From an uncultured Bacilli bacterium (GTDB lineage: Bacteria; Bacillota_I; Bacilli_A; RF39; UBA660), in NCBI GenBank assembly GCA_934098525.1, contig CAKONZ010000008.1:1-61149 (forward strand): DNA of 61,149 nt. The letters are read 5' to 3'. The notes below the pieces were generated by a model. The model did not search any database, was not told the DNA's origin, and was given only the letters and a program-made list of their open reading frames with translations. How positions within the stretch are numbered: position 1 is the stretch's first letter; each line of letters begins with the position of its first letter. A program made the translations under genes and the position numbers. This document shows positions 54,840-61,149 of the stretch, piece by piece.

Positions 54840-55406
54840 ATGGATAAAAAAACAGATTTAAGAATAATAAAAACTAAAAAAGCTTTATACGAATCATTAT
54901 TAAGTTTAATGAAAGACCAAACATTTGAAGAAATAAAAGTATCAGAAATATGTACAAACGCATTAGTAAACAGATCAACATTTTATGCTCATTATAACGA
55001 TAAATACGAATTATTAGTGGCTCTTCTAAATGATTTAAAACTAAACCTATTAACATCATTAAAAAGCAATGAAAATGAAATAAATTCAAAAGAATACTTT
55101 ATGAAGATGTTAGAATTATTAATAAATCATATAGATGAAAAAAGAGAAATTTACTCAGCAATACTAACAAACAATAAAAACGGAATATTAATGGATATAT
55201 TATTTGATGTAGCAGATAAAGATATAAAAGAAAGAATCGAAGACAACAAACAAGATATAACTAAAGATATTCCAAGTGAAATAATAACCAAATTCTATCT
55301 AGGAGCAATTGTAAATATAGGTATGGAATGGATAAGAGACAATAGTAAATATAAAAAAGAAGATATTTTAAAATACTTTAATATCTTAATACCAGATAAA
55401 ATTTAA
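54840..55406 (+). CDS. TetR-family transcriptional regulator
   Basis: 188 residues. N-terminal HTH: RIIKTKKALYESLLSLMKDQTFEEIKVSEICTNALVNRSTFYAHYNDKYELL. The all-helical C-terminal part resembles the TetR_C_7-type dimerisation domain of DhaS-like regulators. Start at ATG 54840 with GTGGTGAT upstream; a GTG 12 bases earlier is possible. Divergent from the MMPL transporter, so it probably represses it. Confidence 0.9.
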   Translation: MDKKTDLRIIKTKKALYESLLSLMKDQTFEEIKVSEICTNALVNRSTFYAHYNDKYELLVALLNDLKLNLLTSLKSNENEINSKEYFMKMLELLINHIDEKREIYSAILTNNKNGILMDILFDVADKDIKERIEDNKQDITKDIPSEIITKFYLGAIVNIGMEWIRDNSKYKKEDILKYFNILIPDKI

Positions 55407-55412
55407 ATAATA

Positions 55413-55455
55413 AAATCAACCTCTTAAACAATATATTTAATAAGAGGTGATTTTT
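55413..55455 (+). terminator. terminator-like hairpin between tetR and the recombinase leader ORF
   Basis: AAATC..CCTCTTA / TAAGAGG..GATTT with a 14-base loop and five T. The distal arm also holds the ribosome-site-like GAGGTGA and the GTG of the next small ORF, so folding could hide that start. Confidence 0.6.
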
Positions 55456-55578
55456 ATAAATACAGAATATAACATTATAGAAAAAATAGAAAATAAAAAC
55501 AAAAATCAACTAGAAATTATAATAAATAAAATATTAGCAAACATAATAATTTTCACAAAAAGACATCCAAATGAATAA
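55447..55578 (+). CDS. 43-residue leader ORF upstream of the serine recombinase
   Basis: Starts at GTG, ends with TAA eight bases inside the recombinase ATG region (ATGAATAA overlap). Product begins VIFINTEYNIIEKIENKN and ends ANIIIFTKRHPNE; charged and helical. No family recognised. The overlap implies translational coupling to the recombinase. The GTG start lies in a hairpin arm. A comparable small ORF precedes the second recombinase at 60868. Confidence 0.5.
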   Translation: MIFINTEYNIIEKIENKNKNQLEIIINKILANIIIFTKRHPNE

Positions 55579-57118
55579 AAAAGTAGCCATCTATTTAAGA
55601 TTGTCCCAAGAAGATAAAGACAAACAAAATAGTTTAGATGATAGTGAATCAATAAAAAATCAAAGAAATATGTTACTTGATTATATAAATAAACATTCTG
55701 ATTTAACATTAGTAGATGAATATTGTGATGAAGACTTATCTGGAGCAGGAACATATCGTCCTGAATTTGAAAGACTAATAAAAGACTGTGAAAATAAAAA
55801 GATTGATATAGTTTTATGTAAAAGTCAATCAAGATTCTCAAGAGATATGGAAATAGTAGAAAAATATATAAATAATAAATTTATCGAATGGAACATCAGG
55901 TTTATAGGACTTAGTGACAATGCCGATACTGAAATTTTAGGTAACAAAAAATCTCGTCAAATTAATGGATTAGTAAACGAATGGTACCTGGAAGATGTTT
56001 CAAATAACATAAGAAGTGCTCTCAAATCAAAAATGAAACAAGGAGAATTTATTTCCCCCTTTGCAGTCTTTGGATATGAAATATCAAAAAATAACAACAA
56101 CAAACTAATACCAGATCAAATAGCCAAACAAATAGTAAAAAATATATTTAATCTATATTTAAACGGTTTAGGATACTCAGGTATAGCAAACTATTTAAAT
56201 ATTAAAAACATTCCATCCCCTTCTCTATATAAATACCAAAAAGGTATAAAATTAAATATAATAAGTAACAAACCAAGAGAAGAAATAAAATGGAACCCCA
56301 ATGCCATAAAAAACATATTAACAAACGAAATATATATTGGTAACTTAATCCAAGGAAAAAGAACTACTATAAGCTATAAAAATCATAAAATAATCAACAA
56401 TAAAAAAGAAAAATGGATAAAAGTTGAAAATACTCATGAAGCAATCATTGATAAAGAAACATTCAATAAAGTACAAAAATTAATAAAGCAAAACACAAGG
56501 CCATTAAAAAAAACAGGAAAAATCCATTTATTATCAGGAAAAATATATTGCAAAGAATGTAATCACATAATGCGAAAAAAAGATTCATCAAAACACACAT
56601 ACCTAGTATGTTGCAATAAATGTAATAACAAAAAATCAATAAGATATGATAAACTAACAGATTTATTATTAATAGAAATAAATAAAAAAATAAACCAATA
56701 CTATAACTATAAAATATTAAAAAAATTACTTAATAAACAAATAGAAACCAAAAATATAAATGAAATAAAAAGCTTAGAAATAAAAGAACAAAAAATTAAT
56801 AATCAAATATCAAAAATATCAAACTATTTACAAAATATTTATGAAGACAAAATAAATAATATAATAACTAAAGAACAATTTAAATGTTTATTAAAAAATT
56901 ATGACAATAATAACAAAATATTAAAAAAAGAAAAAATATTAATAGAAGAAAAATTAAAAACAATAAAAGAAAATAAAAATAACTATCAAAAAGAAATAAA
57001 GACATATAAACATATTAACAAACTAAATAAATATATTATTGAAGAATTTATAGATAAAGTATTTATTGAAAAAATATCAAAAAATAAAAGAAATATAGAA
57101 ATAAAATGGAATTTTTAA
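55571..57118 (+). CDS. large serine recombinase (integrase of the 11.8-kb element)
   Basis: 515 residues. Catalytic resolvase domain 1-150 with nucleophile Ser12 in AIYLRLSQED and the arginine-bearing KSQSRFSRDMEIVEKY. The recombinase DNA-binding domain follows (~160-270: FAVFGYEISKNNNNKLIPD, NILTNEIYIGNLIQG), then a zinc ribbon (CKEC...CCNKCNN, ~325-355) and a C-terminal coiled coil. The gene ends five bases before the attP arm at the element's right end, the standard position. No separate directionality factor is identified. Confidence 0.95.
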   Translation: MNKKVAIYLRLSQEDKDKQNSLDDSESIKNQRNMLLDYINKHSDLTLVDEYCDEDLSGAGTYRPEFERLIKDCENKKIDIVLCKSQSRFSRDMEIVEKYINNKFIEWNIRFIGLSDNADTEILGNKKSRQINGLVNEWYLEDVSNNIRSALKSKMKQGEFISPFAVFGYEISKNNNNKLIPDQIAKQIVKNIFNLYLNGLGYSGIANYLNIKNIPSPSLYKYQKGIKLNIISNKPREEIKWNPNAIKNILTNEIYIGNLIQGKRTTISYKNHKIINNKKEKWIKVENTHEAIIDKETFNKVQKLIKQNTRPLKKTGKIHLLSGKIYCKECNHIMRKKDSSKHTYLVCCNKCNNKKSIRYDKLTDLLLIEINKKINQYYNYKILKKLLNKQIETKNINEIKSLEIKEQKINNQISKISNYLQNIYEDKINNIITKEQFKCLLKNYDNNNKILKKEKILIEEKLKTIKENKNNYQKEIKTYKHINKLNKYIIEEFIDKVFIEKISKNKRNIEIKWNF

Positions 57119-57138
57119 ATTAGTGTCTTTATTATATT

Positions 57139-57151
57139 CAAAGAGTTGCTT
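57139..57151 (+). repeat. right attachment site core
   Basis: CAAAGAGTTGCTT, second copy; element DNA on the left carries arm TGTCTTTATT (57124-57133), the exact inverted complement of the arm beside the left core. Host ATPase codons continue on the right. Confidence 0.92.
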
Positions 57152-57480
57152 TAATCAGAACACTAGCAATTAACCCAGATATATTACTTTTAGATGAACC
57201 ATTTAGTAATTTAGACTATCAAACAAGGTTAATGTTGTCAGATGATATATATCACATAATAAAAAATGAAGGAAAAACAGCTATCATGGTAACACACGAT
57301 ATAGCAGAAGCAGTAAGTATGTCAGATAGAATAATTGTTTTGACAAAAAGACCAAGTAAAATAAAAGAAATTCATGAAATAAAACTAAATAAAAAAGAAA
57401 AACCAACAACAAACAGAAAAGATGATTATTTTGATTATTATTATCAATTAATATGGAAAGAATTAGATCACAATGATTAG
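57139..57480 (+). pseudogene. ABC importer ATPase, 3' part (interrupted by element)
   Basis: Reads QRVALIRTLAINPDILLLDEPFSNLD: rest of the signature helix, Walker B with catalytic Glu, D-loop, then H-switch MVTHDIAEAVSMSDRI. There is no start codon before Walker B; TAG stands 16 bases before the core. An internal ATG (57232) would give a useless fragment. Its end overlaps the permease start by eight bases, as in an intact operon. Confidence 0.93.
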
Positions 57481-58258
57481 TAAAGAACATCAATTATTCT
57501 TAAGAAAAAGAAAAAAAGAAAAAGTATTAATAAACATAATAAAAATAATAATTATATTATTATTCTTGACTTTCTGGGAACTAGGAGCAAAATATGGAAT
57601 ACTAAATAAATTTTTATCATCATCACCTAGTCTTGTTTTAAAAACAATAATATCATTATTCAAAAACAATGATCTTACATCACACATATTAGTAACACTA
57701 TATGAAACAATAATTAGTTTTTCATTATCAAGTATAATTGGTATATTAATAGCAAGTATACTTTGGTCAAATAAATTCATAGCTAAAGTTTTAGACCCAT
57801 ATTTAACTGTTTTAAACTCTCTTCCAAAAGTCTCTTTAGGACCACTTATTATCATCTGGATAGGAGCAAATACAAATTCCATTATATTTATGGCAATACT
57901 AATATCAATTTTTACAACCATAATAAATATGTATCAAGCATTTATAACAACTGATAACTCAAAAATAATATTACTTAAATCATTTAAAGCTACAAAATTT
58001 CAAATTTTCACAAAACTTATTTTTAGAGGAAATATTAACAATTTAATTAGTACTTTAAAAATAAATATAAGTTTATCATTAATTGGAGTAATTATGGGAG
58101 AATTATTAGTATCAAAAAAAGGATTAGGATATCTAATAACATATGGATCACAAGTATTTAACCTAAACTTAGTAATTACTTCTATATTTGTTTTAGGAAT
58201 AATTTCATATATTTTATATCTTATAATAGATATAATTGAAAAAAAAGCAAATGAATAA
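57473..58258 (+). CDS. ABC importer permease (SsuC/TauC type)
   Basis: 261 residues with six membrane helices. Binding-protein-dependent permease features: LPKVSLGPLIIIWIGANTNSIIFMAIL (the EAA loop region) and GVIMGELLVSKKGLGYLI. Partner of the ATPase and the binding protein at 43940. While the element is integrated, this gene is separated from its natural promoter by 11.8 kb. The stop codon lies in its terminator. Confidence 0.9.
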   Translation: MISKEHQLFLRKRKKEKVLINIIKIIIILLFLTFWELGAKYGILNKFLSSSPSLVLKTIISLFKNNDLTSHILVTLYETIISFSLSSIIGILIASILWSNKFIAKVLDPYLTVLNSLPKVSLGPLIIIWIGANTNSIIFMAILISIFTTIINMYQAFITTDNSKIILLKSFKATKFQIFTKLIFRGNINNLISTLKINISLSLIGVIMGELLVSKKGLGYLITYGSQVFNLNLVITSIFVLGIISYILYLIIDIIEKKANE

Positions 58259-58283
58259 GGCATATAAAGTCTTATTCTTTTTT
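58253..58283 (+). terminator. terminator overlapping the permease stop
   Basis: GAATAAG/CTTATTC with an 11-base loop and six T. The TAA stop is in the first arm. Confidence 0.75.
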
Positions 58284-58348
58284 AATAGACAATCTAAGTA
58301 TCTGTAAAATTTAAACCTTCATAAAATAATATTGAAAGGAGAAAATAT

Positions 58349-58666
58349 ATGAATAATTTTTTTAATCAACATAAAAACAGTTGTAAAGATGAATGTAATT
58401 TTACACCTATATATTTCTTTGGACCTACTGGACCTAGAGGAATAACTGGGCCAACTGGACCTACTGGACCAGCTGGAGGACCAACAGGACCAACAGGGCC
58501 TACCGGGCCTACTGGACCTACTGGACCACAAGGTATTCAAGGATTAGCAGGTGCAACAGGACCTACTGGTGCTACCGGAGCTACCGGACCAACAGGACCT
58601 ACCGGGCCTATCGGTACAACTGGTGCTACTGGTGAAGCAGGACCTACTGGACCTACTGCTACATAA
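58349..58666 (+). CDS. short collagen-like (Gly-X-Y) protein, probably truncated
   Basis: 105 residues: a 24-residue polar N-terminus with two Cys (SCKDEC), then ~75 residues of Gly-X-Y triplets dominated by GPT, with GIQGLAG and GATGEAG variants. This is the collagen-like repeat of BclA/exosporium and surface proteins. A globular C-terminal domain (as in BclA) is missing; the frame stops at TAA right where the second recombinase gene begins. Strong ribosome site GAAAGGAG. It has higher GC than all neighbours because of Gly/Pro codons. Confidence 0.82.
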   Translation: MNNFFNQHKNSCKDECNFTPIYFFGPTGPRGITGPTGPTGPAGGPTGPTGPTGPTGPTGPQGIQGLAGATGPTGATGATGPTGPTGPIGTTGATGEAGPTGPTAT

Positions 58667-58689
58667 CTGTATTTCTTCCTATATATAAT

Positions 58690-60795
58690 TTAATTTGTAA
58701 AGTTCCATACTATATGAATTTTACGTTGTTCCTGTTCTTCATCATAGTTTCCTATAAAAACTTTATCTATGAAATCATTAACAATCTCAACATTCAATTT
58801 ATCAATTTGTTTATACTTTTCAAAAAGGGTTTTCTTATCTTTTAACTTTTCTTGTTTAGCTTCAATAGCATTTAACTCTTTGTAGATATTTTCAAGTCTA
58901 GTTTCAAGTTTAGAATAATCTTCCTTGTATTTTTTTCTTAAACTCATATATTCGTTTTCATCAAGAAAACCTTTTTTCATATCTTCGTATAAACTTTGAA
59001 AGTATGAATCTTTACTTTTTAATTCCTTTTCAATACTAATTTTTTCATTTGTTAAGTTGTTTATTTGTTTTTTAAACAATTCTTTTTCTACTATATTATC
59101 ATTAATTGTAAGTTGTTGTTCTTCTTTATAAAACCTTTTAAGAACATCATTTATTCTGTCTAATACATAGTCTTGAAGTTCATTTTCTTTTATATATTTT
59201 TTGTTATTGCAATTAGACCATTTAGTTGCTTTATCTTTGCAACATAAGTAAGAAAAACCTTTATCATCTTTTTTTCCACATTTACAAAAGACTTTTTTAC
59301 ATTCTTCACAATAAATTTTATTAGCAAGTATGTGAGCGACGCCGTCCTTACAGCTTTTTTTACGTTGCATAAGTCTTTCTTGTACTCCATACCATAATGC
59401 TTTATCTACAAGTGGCTCGTGTGTACTTTCAACTCTAATACGATCTTCATTATCATTATATATAATAGTATGATTTTTATAATTTACTGTTGTTGTTTTA
59501 AATTGTACTAAATTACCAATATATACTTCATCTTTTAAAAATTTTTTAATAGTTTGTTCGTTCCATTGATGTTTATTTCTTATTTGTATATTATAATCTA
59601 AATTAACATTTTCATTGTTAGATTTAGCACAAGTTTTATAATAATAATTTTTATGATCTTTATTTTCCTTTAATGTAGCTTCAAATTCATAAAACATTTC
59701 ATTAGTTCGATCAAGTTCTTTAGTATATGTAGCTATACAAGTTGTATTCTTCGGTAATAACTCATCAAGTTCTACAATATGCCAATTATCCTTATTATCA
59801 AGATCTAAATTGCCATATACAAATTTATCATCTGTAATTTTAATATTAAGTTCTTCAAAACTTTTTGTAGAATAATAAATAATAATCTTATCATTTTTTA
59901 CTTTTGTTAGACGAAGATCTATTTTATTATTAAACCTAACATCATCAGTTAGTACTTCTATAGTAGTTAAATCCTTTATAATTTGTTTTTCTTTATTAAG
60001 ATAACTAACCTTAATAATAAACGTACCAGTTTTACTTATAGATTTATAATCCACATAGTCTTTAATGATGGGTATTTTTAATTTACTACCATTCATCAGT
60101 TTATATTCCAAAGGACTTAATATACTGTCATCAGTAAGACCTTTAGCTATCTTATGAAGACCAAATCCTTTAGAATATTCATTAAATATTCTGACTATTA
60201 TTTCAGAAACAACTGGGTCAGGTATTAAATGATTTTTATTTTCTGGATCTCTCATATATCCGTAAGGTGCAAATGAACCAGTAAATTGTCCATCTTCACG
60301 TTTGGATCTAAATGTTTCACGAATATTGTTAGATGTATCTTCCAGCATCCATTGATCTGTTAGACCTAAAATTTGACTTGTCTTTTTAGTTTCCTTTTTG
60401 AAATTATCAATTCTATCAACTACTGTAATAAAACGTACATTCCATTCGTGAAATAAGTTATGAACATATTTTTCTATAAGTTCCATATCACGAGCAAATC
60501 TATTCTGTGCCTTACATAATACTATATCAACATTTCCTTTTTCACATTCAGTAATCATCTCGTTAAAATGTGGACGTGTCGAATCAGCACCAGACCAATC
60601 TTCATCATTATAAACACCTACAATTTGCCAATTCTTCTCATCTGCATATTGCCTTAACATTGTTTCTTGATTCTTAATACTTTCTGATAATTGTTCCGGA
60701 GTTAATTTATCTCTATCTTCATCAGACAATCTTAAATATAACACCACCCTTACAACTGTAATAATATTAGTAGCTGCTTTAATTAATTTACTCAT
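58690..60795 (-). CDS. large serine recombinase with an extra domain
   Basis: 701 residues. Resolvase domain with nucleophile Ser24 in VVLYLRLSDEDRD and AQNRFARDMELIEKY; recombinase domain split by about 160 extra residues (~246-408) between NGSKLKIP and HQWNEQTIKKFLKDEVYIGN. A cysteine-rich zinc ribbon (CEECKKVFCKCGKK...CC...CNNKK) and a C-terminal coiled coil follow. The extra region (IIIYYSTKSFEELNIKI and similar) looks beta-rich and is not a family I know. GGAGACG precedes ATG. The gene ends 24 bases from the collagen-like stop. Confidence 0.92.
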   Translation of the reverse strand: MSKLIKAATNIITVVRVVLYLRLSDEDRDKLTPEQLSESIKNQETMLRQYADEKNWQIVGVYNDEDWSGADSTRPHFNEMITECEKGNVDIVLCKAQNRFARDMELIEKYVHNLFHEWNVRFITVVDRIDNFKKETKKTSQILGLTDQWMLEDTSNNIRETFRSKREDGQFTGSFAPYGYMRDPENKNHLIPDPVVSEIIVRIFNEYSKGFGLHKIAKGLTDDSILSPLEYKLMNGSKLKIPIIKDYVDYKSISKTGTFIIKVSYLNKEKQIIKDLTTIEVLTDDVRFNNKIDLRLTKVKNDKIIIYYSTKSFEELNIKITDDKFVYGNLDLDNKDNWHIVELDELLPKNTTCIATYTKELDRTNEMFYEFEATLKENKDHKNYYYKTCAKSNNENVNLDYNIQIRNKHQWNEQTIKKFLKDEVYIGNLVQFKTTTVNYKNHTIIYNDNEDRIRVESTHEPLVDKALWYGVQERLMQRKKSCKDGVAHILANKIYCEECKKVFCKCGKKDDKGFSYLCCKDKATKWSNCNNKKYIKENELQDYVLDRINDVLKRFYKEEQQLTINDNIVEKELFKKQINNLTNEKISIEKELKSKDSYFQSLYEDMKKGFLDENEYMSLRKKYKEDYSKLETRLENIYKELNAIEAKQEKLKDKKTLFEKYKQIDKLNVEIVNDFIDKVFIGNYDEEQEQRKIHIVWNFTN

Positions 60796-60867
60796 AAAAA
60801 TACGTCTCCTTTATTTTTAATCGTAAATACAACTTACCAATACAATTATAACGCGCTATTTGAAACA

Positions 60868-61026
60868 TTACAGCGCCTCAAAAGAAAATTTTTCAATTTT
60901 CATAATAGTTTTAAAAAACTTTTCATTAAACAACCTAATCAAATCTTCTTCTGTGGCATTTTCTATATTTGTTTTAAATTCTTCACTGTAAATATATTTA
61001 ATTTTTTTATCCCTTTTATTCTTCAT
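60868..61026 (-). CDS. 52-residue leader ORF upstream of the second serine recombinase
   Basis: Starts at ATG 61026 after AAAGGGGGT, ends TAA 72 bases before the recombinase. Product: MKNKRDKKIKYIYSEEF ... ATEEDLIRLFNEKF ... KIEKFSFEAL; charged and helical. No family recognised. Position and pattern resemble the 43-residue ORF before the first recombinase. Confidence 0.6.
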   Translation of the reverse strand: MKNKRDKKIKYIYSEEFKTNIENATEEDLIRLFNEKFFKTIMKIEKFSFEAL

Positions 61027-61046
61027 TTTTACCCCCTTTAATATAA

Positions 61047-61072
61047 ATAAAAAAAACTATAATTAATAGTTT
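61047..61072 (-). terminator. terminator-like hairpin upstream of the second leader ORF
   Basis: Minus-strand AAACTAT/ATAGTTT stem with loop of five bases followed by T8, about 20 bases before the ribosome site of the 52-residue ORF. Confidence 0.55.
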
Positions 61073-61149
61073 CTAATTTAACTTATGAGATAAAATTAAA
61101 TTTGATAACTAAATCATAGTTTTAATATTGTTTATACATTATTATCATA

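Larger units (their letters stand above)
45330..57151 (+). mobile_element. large-serine-recombinase integrative element inserted in an ABC ATPase gene
   Basis: Bounded by the 13-bp direct repeat CAAAGAGTTGCTT at both ends; unit length 11,809 bp. It encodes a large serine recombinase at the right end plus cargo: DUF2207-like protein, PrsW-like protease, zinc-ribbon protein, double-HTH regulator, DUF308 protein, MMPL transporter and TetR regulator. No relaxase, coupling protein or phage structural gene is visible, so it is non-conjugative. Excision through the repeat would rebuild the host gene exactly. Confidence 0.92.
58667..61149. mobile_element. left part of a second serine-recombinase element (right end outside window)
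   Basis: Starts near the 3' end of the collagen-like gene and contains a large serine recombinase pointing outward to this end plus its small leader ORF. The other attachment site is not in the window, so the exact boundary and size are unknown. Confidence 0.6.

Noticed and set aside
45330..57151. Prophage or conjugative element
   Set aside because: No capsid, tail, terminase, relaxase, coupling or type IV secretion genes are visible within it.
58319..58540. Minus-strand frame rich in Ser/Arg/Trp opposite the collagen-like gene
   Set aside because: It is the complement of GPT codon repeats. No ribosome site, and the plus frame has a strong one.

Overview
The window comes from the chromosome of a very AT-rich, endospore-forming Bacillota. 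Sporulation genes are present (spoIIGA-sigE, ylbJ), the division, replication and isoprenoid genes are of Firmicute type, and TGA is read as stop. The gene content and base composition resemble the low-GC gut Bacilli that branch near the Mollicutes, but the genus cannot be fixed from this sequence.

Layout. 1-2540: a partial superfamily II helicase with tandem helicase-associated repeats plus a small protein, probably accessory DNA, next to a tRNA-Arg(CCU) gene. 2.8-10.4 kb: core genes (HD hydrolase, ftsZ, ftsA, trxA, cvpA, rnhC, parC). 10.4-18.7 kb: tmcAL, a wrecked cell-wall-anchored surface protein gene, holA, dxs, sigE, spoIIGA, hpt, tag and two small membrane proteins. 18.7-20.6 kb: a decay zone with a NUDIX remnant, a TraX-like protein and a frameshifted Bro-N antirepressor. 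20.6-24.6 kb: an RlmD-type rRNA methyltransferase, rpsD, parE. 24.7-28.1 kb: a GtrA/GtrB-like glycosyl-lipid cluster. 28.2-35.7 kb: rmuC, VTT membrane protein, rhodanese, YlbL/SepM-like protease, ylbJ, two pseudopilins and a GspE/PilB ATPase. 35.7-43.9 kb: priA, a sugar nucleotidyltransferase, pcrA, an acyl-CoA ligase and an acyltransferase-like protein whose catalytic His is replaced.

The main result is at 43.9-58.3 kb. An ABC importer operon (binding protein, ATPase, permease) is cut in two by an 11,809-bp element inserted inside the ATPase gene immediately after the ABC signature. The element is bounded by a 13-bp direct repeat (45330-45342 and 57139-57151). Removing one repeat copy plus the DNA between rejoins a perfect 250-codon ATPase frame. 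Joining the element ends gives a recombination site with perfect 10-bp inverted arms around the core, as expected for the large serine recombinase encoded at its right end. Cargo is three membrane or zinc-ribbon proteins (DUF2207-like, PrsW-like protease, zinc-ribbon/poly-Asn protein), a double-HTH regulator with a perfect 23-bp palindrome upstream, a DUF308 membrane protein, and an MMPL transporter fused to a secreted domain with a divergent TetR regulator. No conjugation genes are visible.

At 58.3-61.1 kb a short collagen-like (Gly-Pro-Thr) gene ends abruptly against a second large serine recombinase with its own upstream small ORF. This is probably the left end of a second element, whose far end lies outside the window. 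Both recombinases are preceded by a tiny ORF and a terminator-like hairpin, which suggests a shared regulatory module.
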